Assembly: GCA_049999765.1 (NCBI GenBank)
Contig: JBNGIQ010006786.1
Span: 1-21,504 of the forward strand
Source of the DNA: Phaeoceros laevis
Taxonomy: Eukaryota; Anthocerotophyta; Anthocerotopsida; Notothyladales
Length of the DNA stretch: 21,504 bases
Direction of reading: 5' to 3'
The notes beneath the pieces are model-generated. The model ran no database searches. It was not told where the DNA came from and saw nothing but the letters and a program-made list of their open reading frames with translations. Shown one piece after another: positions 8,617 through 16,780 of this stretch (position 1 is its first letter; each line of letters begins with the position of its first letter). A program made the translations under genes and the position numbers.

Positions 8617-11600
8617 TCACCGCCAGTACACCTTTTCTCGCAAAAAGCTCCTCACCTCGCAACATTGGCCAATTATGCTGTTCTTATACGGATTCTGCAC
8701 TTCGGTTACTCTTTTATTCACCATAGTCATCATGCTCAGTACGTCCGTTGTCTGTCGTTCCTTCGTCACAATCTCCAACAACTTTTCCACAAAAATGGTT
8801 CCCGTATGAGGATAGCGACATGAGGGACAACCTTCGGTAGTGGAAAACACTATCAAACAATCCGAGAGTTCTTCGAGATGGGGCCGTGGTGGTGTTGTCC
8901 CTTGCTGGTCATCATCGTCCAGGCCGGAGTCGTCACAGAGCTTCGTCCCACGGCAACAACTGGTGAAGAAACTAGCAACTGATAAGAACATTGGCAAACA
9001 GTCCGAGAGTGAGCCTGTCCCCTGTTGGTCATCAAGGCTTAGGGCATCAAGGGCCTCAAGGTCATCAAGGTCGTCAAGGGCATCATGATTGGCAGCCTTC
9101 ACGCTCGAGTTGTCATATAGATTACTCCCACGGCAACAACTGACGAAGAAAATCTTTGGCTTGCCAAGAAGATGCTTGCTTCGCCGGAGGGGATCAATAA
9201 TATCCCGTATTACCATGACCTTGGCCTTTGTCTCGTCCACAATGTACGTTTGTCCATCTTGTGTGCCTCCATGCCCACTGATTGAACACATAAATGCCTC
9301 ATCTTCTTCAGCGATATTGCTTTCAGCGATATACTTGTCGATGGTATTCTTAAGCTGAAATGCTGTTTGGTCCACATATATCTGCACTGGATCAAAACCA
9401 CATTGCCAAGCAAGAACTTTCAGACTCCCTCGCTCCACACCTGCGCCAGGCCTTTCACTCTCCATACTCACAATCAGCGCCCGACCTCTAATTTTAGCAG
9501 GTTTCTTATTGTCGCTGGGAAAACAAACTTCCTCCAGGAGCATTGTCCCTAAATGTTGAGCATTATGTAAGACCAAGCCCCCAGCACCATCCTCAACCTT
9601 GCCCCAGCAATGCACATAGTCCGGGATCGATTTCATCTTCTCTATAAATTCCGCAACCAAAACGTATTGATCCCTTCTATATGTGCACAAAATAGGATTT
9701 CCACCAGCACCTTGGTACAAGCAGTCTGGCCGGATGATGGCTTCAACAAGGGTCACTCCTTGGCATCCCTTTTGATCTGCACAAAATGTGCGAATGGTGC
9801 CTATGATGTTGGCGCCAAGGAACTGCATTATTTGTTGGAGTGACTTGGATGACTTGACAAGAATATCCACAAAGTAGCCAGAAGAGCCACTAAACTCTAT
9901 GAGAATCTCCATGCCATTCACCCAGATGTTGAACAGGTTCTTCTCCAACTTGTAGGTATCACTGTATCTGTTATGTACCCATTCCATTTCAAACGCATGA
10001 TTGTGCAAAACCACCTGCAGAATTGCACCCAAAAATTTACTTAAGTCTATATACATACATGTCAAAGACGTACATAGTTGGGATACTAGGTTTGAAAACA
10101 TCCACAAAAGACCTAAAAATGAGCCTCTCACCTGAAGGCGTGGGAAGAAGCCATCTGTAAGAAAGGTTCTCTCCAAATCGCCACATTGCAATCTTCGACC
10201 GACGAATGTGGGTTCAGGTATGTCCAGTTCACGCCATGTCAAGGGTCGCTCGCCATCCGCAGCCTTGTTGCCCTTGTCATCAAATAGGGTCGGCAAAAAG
10301 TAAGCAGTCTTGGGATCACCAGGCGTTTGCTCGTAACATAGGTCCAACAAACACATGAGCTGGATAAGCTGGTCGGGTGTCACAACATCCGACTCAAGGC
10401 CTGGCACACTTTTCGCCGCCTCCTCCAACAACCTGGATAGATACTTTTTACTTACCAACCCATTTATGGGTGTCTCTTGCTTTTGAGAGGAAGGGACGAG
10501 GTCAATAAGCTGACCAAGCACATCGTGGCAAAACCATTTGGGGTTGCAAACAACAATGTCGAGCTTGTCATGATATATGATCTCCCCTCCGTTGTGCAAG
10601 TATGCAGCTACTGCTTTCCCAAATTTGTCGCCACGGTCCTCCCCCTCTATATCTAGGATCCCAACTTCCTCCTCCTCTGTCTCCTCCTCTACCTCCTCCT
10701 CTACCTCGTACTCTATTTCATCAGCTACCTCCTCCTCGGCCTTCAACTCACTCTCCATTTCAATTTCCATGTCCTCATGAGCCTGGTCCTGTGCTTTTGA
10801 GTCTCCTACAATGCTCTGGGAATCAGGTTGCTTCTCTGCCGGCCTCCCATTGAAAGCTAGAGGCTTTTTGGCTTTTGCCTTGCCCATGTCAACCTCCATA
10901 CCACGAGCAAGAGACCTACATATGTTTCCGAACTCAGCTTTGGAGATTATGGGAGTGTTGGACCTGGTTTTCGAAACATCCTGGACAGCTTTCAAAACCT
11001 GGGCGCATAAAGCAGGCTCTTTTTGAAGACCATCAAGAGTTTTTCTCAACGACGTCTCCACCTCCTTCACCCATGTGTTGAGCTCATCATCCTGGCTTGC
11101 TAGAGCATTGACCATGAAGGGACGTGTCTGAATATTGACCCGGTCACGGAACTTGTCCGCCAAGCGGACAATGACCTCCTCAGCACGTATCCGCCAATAC
11201 TCCACACACCCCACCAATTTGCGGATCAGGAGTGCGTCCTTGTGGGTGATGACCACCACCACCGTCGGAGGAGCTGCCCTGGGCTTGGAGTTAGAGGCTA
11301 TGAAACGCAGCCAGTACTCCAGCTCTTCCTCCAACTCCTGCATCCCCTTGAGCTTGCCTGCTTTGAGCTTGTCCATGGGGCTCACAATGGGGCTGAAAGT
11401 GAGCACAAACACAGTGGCGGAATTGTTTCCGTTTGGGAACATAAAGTCGTGCAGGGCATGGAACGCCCTCTGGCCTGCCAAGTCCCAAACGGAGATGCGA
11501 ATGTCCTCCTCATGCTTGAACATATGAATGTCTATGCCTCGAGTCCGTTTGTCCAACTCCTTGTCCTTCAAGTCAATGTTGTTGTTGTGGGTGCTGGTTA

Positions 11601-13440
11601 ATGTTGTTGTGGGTGCTGGTTAACACGTTGTGGGAGGTCTGGCCCAATGAGAGCGGACGGTGCTGTGATTCAGAGGAACTCATGGGTGGGCGCGCATCTT
11701 GTTGCAGCAGCTTCATTGTCTGGAGGAGACTGGATTTGCCTGCAGCAACACAAAATTGCAAGTTCTTCAACAACAATGTAAACCGTGATTCAAAAGCAAA
11801 TTCAAGCGCCAGTTGCCTCCGGGGAGCATTCAAATGGCAACTTCCAATGACTGACTTGCGTATGCGTGTCCACACAGAATAATCCGGCAAGACTTGGGTT
11901 TTTCTTTAGGCAGAGACGACAGCGCGTGCCTGAACTCGAAGTTGCGATCAAGCTCATGCATCACAGCCTCCGCTCCCCCACTTCTGAGCAGCGGAGTGCG
12001 GTTTAGGTCAATCTTCCGGATGGTGGTGTTGACGCGGAGGAGGTCAAAGAGAGCAGCCAGCACCTGCTCCCCTCCCACTCCGGGGCAACCATCCAGGTTT
12101 ACAGATCTGAGCGTCTTGTTGCGGCCAAGTGCTGTGAGGATGAGAGTGGCCCACTCTGCGGCGTCGTATGATGCCGCTCCCAAACCGAGGTCCAAGAGTG
12201 ACTGGTTATACTCTAACATGTGAGCAAGCTCCTCGGGTGGAGGCGTGCTCTCCTTCATATTGCTCATCTCCAATCTCTTGAGACTGGTGTTGTTGTTGGT
12301 GGCAAGGCAGCGGACGAGGAGCCCCAGGGCCACCTTACCCAGCAGTGGGTTGTCCGAAATGTCTAACTCCTGGAGGGTGCTGTTTGCCCGCAGACCCTTG
12401 GCAAGATGTCCCTCCTCCTCCACCAGGGAACAATCACTTGCATCTAGACTCCGAAGGCAGCGGTTGTTGGCCAGTATGGCACCCAGCAAGGCCGTCCCTC
12501 CCTCTCCGATCTCGTTTTGGGATATGCTCAGAGCCTTCAAGCCCCCACCCCGAGAAGAAGATGTTGCTTGAAGCCCCGATTGTAGAGTCGACTGCATTGC
12601 ATCGCAGAGGTGGCGGAGTCCTTTCGCAGTCATCCCAACGTTAGACAAGGTGAGCTCCTGGAGGGTGGAATTGCTGCGGAGCATGGCGGCTAGCTGCTGT
12701 ACTCCGCCATCCCCCACCTCCGTACAGTTATCTATCTCCAGTACGGTCAAGCTGCAGTTGGTGTGGAGAGCCCCGGCAATGTGGCGCATCCCAGATGCAT
12801 CCAGGTCTGTCTCCGACATCCGGAGTTGCTGGAGTTTGCAATGGGTGGACTCGAGCAGGTGGGCCAAATGTTCGCACCCCCTGCCTGACGCAAAGGCTTC
12901 AACCCCCTCCATTCTGAGCCCTCGAACACTATTGCTCCAGTGTCGAGACGCCAGGGCGGTGTACAGCACCTCCGCTGCTTGCTCGCTGCCGTCCGTACGC
13001 TGGCCGATGGCATAATCACCAAGAATCCTGATCTGGGAACTACGAATCCAGATCTGGGACGCCTTGGGCTGGGAGGGTGCCAAGGCAAGCAACAAGCACC
13101 ATGACAGCTGCAAAATGACATCTGAACCATCTGAACGACCTACTAGTGCTTTCAACTCCCCTTCGAAGCCTTTATAAACTTGCTCCAACAGCCTCTCAAC
13201 TTTGGAATCTGGTGTCACATCTAGCTGTACAGTGCCCTCGTCTGTGACCACTTCTTGCAGGAAATGCAGCAACGCCTGGGACAGGCCTGAACTGAGCCCC
13301 GGCAGCAGCTCCACGATCTCACCTGCATTCATCTTCAGCTTTTGATCAAGAAATCTAAACAGGCTTATGCTGTACCTCCGGCCCCTACGCTTGCGTCCGA
13401 TGCGGAGTACGGTGCGCGAGCCGGAATCCTCCGCAGCCAT
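8617..13440 (-). CDS. LRR-ROC-COR (ROCO family) protein with C-terminal caspase-type protease domain; frame broken once
   Basis: Three exons (13440-11856, 11739-10132, 10014-8617) encode about 1522 residues if one 22-base microduplication is discounted. The chosen ATG (13440-13438) has A at -3 and G at +4; a basic stretch (GRKRRGRR) follows. Residues about 155-510 are ribonuclease-inhibitor-type leucine-rich repeats (NSTLQELTLSN, NSTLQELDISDN). A ROC GTPase follows: the P-loop spans exons 1 and 2 (about 524-531), then TRGI, DLAGQ (607-611) and THKD (686-689). Next comes a COR-like region (IVVCNPKWFCHDVLGQLI) preceded by a Glu-rich insert. The C-terminal about 290 residues form a caspase fold: ERGS (Arg 1252), SGHG (His 1305), KIFFVSCCRG (Cys 1351), an Asp-rich linker, CLIVFSTTEG and SCR (Arg 1457), and the end EVRSFLREKVYW. 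LRR-ROC-COR proteins such as TORNADO1 are known in plants; a caspase tail is not something I know from that family. Role inferred: sensor, switch and protease in one chain. This copy may be inactive because of the frame break. Confidence 0.85.
8855..9152 (-). repeat. Internal tandem duplication around the caspase active-site cysteine
   Basis: The FFVSCCRG segment (around 9152-9126) and the FFTSCCRG segment (around 8972-8946) are exactly 180 bases (60 codons) apart and share TCCCACGGCAACAACTG on the plus strand. Each is followed by a DDQQGT and an LSDCL motif. The duplication lies between the p20 and p10 parts of the protease domain. Confidence 0.85.
10015..10131 (-). other. Intron 2 of the ROCO-caspase gene (117 bases, phase 0)
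   Basis: The donor is CAG|GTGAGA at 10131 and the acceptor TTCTGCAG ends at 10015 (minus strand). It is a multiple of three without stops, so it reads through as 39 hydrophobic residues (beginning VRGSFLGLLW) that interrupt the COR region. Splicing gives FFPRLQ-VVLHNHAFEMEW. Confidence 0.85.
11576..11622 (-). repeat. Frame-shifting tandem microduplication in the ROC domain
   Basis: Copies at 11576-11600 (25 bases, with an extra GTT) and 11601-11622 (22 bases) both read GGGTGCTGGTTA at their plus-strand right ends. Removing one copy joins SHNVLTSTHNN directly to NIDLKDKELDKRTRGIDI in a single frame with no intron. As the sequence stands, the upstream frame ends at a TGA shortly after the second copy. 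Confidence 0.85.
11740..11855 (-). other. Intron 1 of the ROCO-caspase gene (116 bases, phase 1)
   Basis: The donor is GTCAGT at 11855 and the acceptor TGTTGCTGCAG ends at 11740 (minus strand). Splicing joins RIILCGHAYA to KSSLLQTM, rebuilding a P-loop across the junction. The junction codon becomes AGC (Ser) rather than Gly. Confidence 0.7.
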
Positions 13441-15405
13441 GCTGGTTGCTGGAAAACGGAAGGTTGCCCTCAGCAATGCTAGCGGCTAGCCTGGTCCTCG
13501 TGCTTGCAAGGAAGAAACAAGCTCTACAAGACTACAACTTCAGCTGCATCAACGTTTGATGCACATGGCGGAGGAACGCCTTTCGCGAAAGCAATCTTAC
13601 AAAAGTTCAGTGATAGAGAGATATGGAGATATCCACCCGCCGGGCCCCCGCCCGTAGACTTCACTCCACCACATGTTTTTGAGCTGTGGAATCCAGTGTG
13701 AAGGCACCGCGGACTGTCATGGCTCCAGCCATTGTGGCACGGCATAGGGTACCGGGAGCCGCATGACGTGATGAGGCAGAGGGAGGCGACGGGCACCAGC
13801 TGCAGGTGGTGAGCCCCGCCATCTGACGCCATCTGACAGTGTACAGTACTGTTCAAGTCAAGCTGGTGAATGCGCGTATTCGACAAAACAGGTTGCGTTG
13901 CTGCCTTTGTAAAGCTTGCTGGAGATCGGTGACTTCAATGACAAGCGTTCATTATTTACCTGTCCAGAGCTTATTTGATTTGTCCATCGCGACCTGTGAT
14001 TTGAGTCACAAGAAACGTGGTCTACTTCCTTCCAAGGCACCAGCTGCATACGTCCAAAGCTCTGCAACGTTTGGGAAACCCAGGTAAACCGCTGCTGCTG
14101 CTACTCCACACATCCACACATCTAACAAAAAACTTCGAGCTGGAATCAGCCAGCAAACGCAGTCGTGTATCGTTGGAGCAGAAGTTTGCACATCATACTG
14201 GTTGGACCTTGAAGGTCCAAGTTGGGCAGCTCCTACCCTCCAGGTTGTAGGTGAACAATTTGGACACAGTCCTAGCTATGTTGCTTGGCCGGACAAAAAC
14301 ACTGACTGGTCTTGAAAGCAACAATGAGTCCCAAAGTTCATTCACACTACCGCATTCCAAACAACACATGCTAACAATTATGACCAGTTGCAAAATATAT
14401 GAGGGAAATATCTGGATGTACTTACTGTTGGATGAAGGCGAAGTAGGTGACATCCAAGAGGCAATGAGCCAATTGCAATGTGCACAAACTTTAGAAGCCT
14501 GATGATGCTCGATGTGCGTATAGCGTTGGATGCAGGGTTTTTGGCGGTACAGGGACTGGAGGAGAGCGTTTCCTGCTGTGTATTGCAGTGCTTCAGAGTG
14601 CTGGTGGTGGCATCTTGAGCCACAAGGTGTTAGGCCAGCCTGGATGCTGGGTCGATTGTCGCTAGCTTCATGCCAGCTGCTAGGATGATCTGCCTGGCTG
14701 TGGCCAGCTTGCAATTGCAGAGTTGACCACCAGATTTAAACCACCTCCTCCCTACATCAGTCTCAGTTTTCCTCCACTCCCTCCTGTCTCGCCTCCCGCC
14801 TGCCTCGCCTCCATCATGCTTAGACCTAGCATGATGGTTTGATCTGGTTTTTGTTGGATCGGAGGGCTCTGACCTTGCCTCCTTGCCTGTTTGTAAGTGC
14901 TTTGCAACAGTTTTTCAAGCAAGCTCGCCAGGTTGCTGTAGTGGGTAGACTGGCTATTCTTGCAATGGCAATGGCCGATGCCACATACGAGTTCCTTTAT
15001 TAAACCCCACCTTCCTAGTCAAGGGTAGGCGGATGGGGTGATTTCTGGGCAAGGCAAGGAGAAGACAGGTCGTGCTTTTCAATGATGAGTTTTTGTGCGT
15101 AGCTCTTCTGAATTTATCCTGATTGCTGGTGGTGTGGAACTTTAGTTTGTATTTTCAGATCGGAGGCCGAAAAGGAGAGGCCGTGGGTTTGAGCCTACAT
15201 CCTCTCCTCCTGCCTAAATTGAGATCCCTTCACTACTGCAGTGTTGTGGACAACAATTTCATGGACTAGAGCCACAACAAGTGTGCATGCGGCTGACGCA
15301 TCGGCTGCTTGTACACGCCAAGGTTCCTACCGAAGCATGGTGTCTTTGGAAGCAGAGTACTGTATCCTGGCATCTTGCGCTTCACGAGGCGGACTTCATG
15401 AGTGA
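13441..15405. other. Upstream region of the ROCO-caspase gene, no gene recognised
   Basis: About 2 kb without a convincing coding region. The promoter of the minus-strand gene should lie in the first few hundred bases, but I see no clear TATA box. The longest frame (14193-14714, minus, 173 codons) gives no recognisable motif. A short perfect palindrome (TTGGACCTT-G-AAGGTCCAA) is at 14202-14220, and a pyrimidine-rich stretch at 14767-14812 precedes a hairpin. Confidence 0.5.
14811..14837. repeat. Hairpin with 10-base arms
   Basis: CCATCATGCT (14811-14820) pairs with AGCATGATGG (14828-14837) around a 7-base loop. It sits just after a strongly pyrimidine-rich tract. Function unknown. Confidence 0.6.
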
Positions 15406-15532
15406 GGGTGGATTCACACCATGACCGGCTGTCAGTGCCACGTCGCGCCTTTGTTCCGGGTGGTTACCATCCTCACCGCGGATGGTATTCACACATGACC
15501 GGTGATGTCAGTTCATGGCCGGCATATAACTA

Positions 15533-15594
15533 GGGCGAGATTAGCACACGGAATGCCCTTCGCGGGCGAGTTTACCACACGGAATGCCCTTCGC
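15533..15594. repeat. 31-base tandem duplication inside the MITE-like element
   Basis: Copies at 15533-15563 and 15564-15594 share GGGCGAG and the exact CACACGGAATGCCCTTCGC, with only a few differences between. Confidence 0.85.
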
Positions 15595-15656
15595 GCCTCC
15601 AACTTACTATCCAGAAAGCCCGTAAAGAAGGGCAGGGAACTGTTTCACGGTGTATA

Positions 15657-15695
15657 CCTGGATCGCGTTCACTTCACCTGGATCGCGTTCACTTC
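15657..15695. repeat. 20-base tandem duplication inside the MITE-like element
   Basis: CCTGGATCGCGTTCACTTC occurs at 15657 and again at 15677, head to tail. Confidence 0.9.
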
Positions 15696-15791
15696 TTCTC
15701 ACTTTTTTTGTGCGAGTCGGAGGCGCCAGTGTGCTTTAAGGTTGCGGTGTGAAGCGGGTTGGACTAGAGCTCGTGTTGCTGTGTACACCGT

Positions 15792-15833
15792 GGTTGAATG
15801 TTCGCGCGGGAGTGTTCGCGCGAACATTCAACC
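15792..15833. repeat. Perfect hairpin, 17-base arms
   Basis: GGTTGAATGTTCGCGCG (15792-15808) is the exact reverse complement of 15817-15833, separated by 8 bases. It lies inside the MITE-like element. Confidence 0.9.
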
Positions 15834-15968
15834 TTCACAAAGGCGCGCGCGATTGATTAGGTAAACAAGATTAGGTAGGGCTTCATGATGGGATTCATAA
15901 TTTATGTAATTAGTATGCAGGTAAAAGCGAAAAGGCACGCCATTGGCCCGTCAGGCTCGTCACCGGGC

Positions 15969-16012
15969 TTGTCAGTTTGTACCGGCCTCTACCCCTAGGT
16001 ACAAACTGACAA
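15969..16012. repeat. Perfect hairpin, 15-base arms, within a longer imperfect palindrome
   Basis: TTGTCAGTTTGTACC (15969-15983) pairs with GGTACAAACTGACAA (15998-16012) over a 14-base loop. The pairing resumes farther out: GTCAGGC near 15950 with GCCTGAC near 16032, and GGCACGCCATTG with an imperfect GAATGGTATGCC. The whole palindrome therefore spans roughly 15935-16055. Confidence 0.85.
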
Positions 16013-16118
16013 ACGTTTTCAAGACCTACCGGCCTGACAGTGTGAATGGTATGCCATTTCCTCGGCCAATCAGCGGTCTTGGGATGTCGACCGACCACCT
16101 AGTGTGAATCCAGCCTGA

Positions 16119-16780
16119 TGTCCACAAGCTTCACAGTGGCCTTTGTCTTTTGCGACTCCCAGCCTATTACCTCCCGAACGAGTTCATGGTTTCAAGACGA
16201 ATCTCAATCTGGACGACATGCAGTCTCACAAATACAAGTTTACAAGTAATACAATTGCCAGTGAGCCACGCAGAAAGTGAAGGACCTTGCCGCACTGGCA
16301 ACTGAGGGGTTACAAGTGGACGTAACTAGTCCACCAGCCTCTGCTGGAGCTACATTGCCTGCAATTTGCAGATCCTCCATGGACTGACAAATAGACTTGC
16401 CATTCTGACCAGGTCCAGATTCTGAAGCTTGGCCCACCAGACAGCCGTGTCTGTCTATTTTTACCTCTGCACAGAGTGTAAGGACGTCACCTCCATGTCG
16501 CTGCTTCAAGTGGAAGAAGGCATATTCAAATGGTCATCAAGACTCTGGAGTCTGAAGTCATCCGAGGTCCCGTGTGGGGATCGGAACACATTTTTTTATG
16601 GGCGATAGGTGCAGGAACCTCCGGATGCCAAGGAAACTAAGTCTTCCAGTACACGTGATGGACAAGCCCCCAATTATTGACCAGTGAAGATGTAGTGACC
16701 GCGCGAGCGGATTAGAGACTGGATGTAGTTCGAAGGGGCCGCCAGATTGCTTCACATTCCGGGCGGGACGAGCTACGAGC
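16119..16780. other. Upstream region of the ankyrin gene, no gene recognised
   Basis: No coding frame or RNA gene is recognised. It should hold the promoter of the ankyrin gene, but no clear TATA box was found. Confidence 0.4.

Larger units (their letters stand above)
15406..16115. mobile_element. MITE-like non-autonomous DNA transposon with TIRs and TGA target duplication
   Basis: The left end GGGTGGATTCACAC (15406-15419) is inverted at the right end GTGTGAATCCAGCC (16102-16115) with one mismatch in 14. Both ends are flanked by TGA (15403-15405 and 16116-16118), fitting the TNA-type three-base target duplication of PIF/Harbinger elements. The interior has no transposase, but it does have a subterminal repeat of the end sequence (ATTCACACATGACCGG near 15487), two tandem repeats and two strong hairpins. 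The 710-base length suits a non-autonomous element. The family assignment is an inference from the duplication size and end bases. Confidence 0.6.

Noticed and set aside
10577-10853. Ser/Pro-rich plus-strand frames
   Set aside because: They are the antisense of the Glu-rich stretch of the ROCO-caspase gene.
14193-14714. 173-codon minus-strand open frame
   Set aside because: No recognisable domain, odd composition (Ser/His/Gln-rich then hydrophobic), and no splice or start context to support it.
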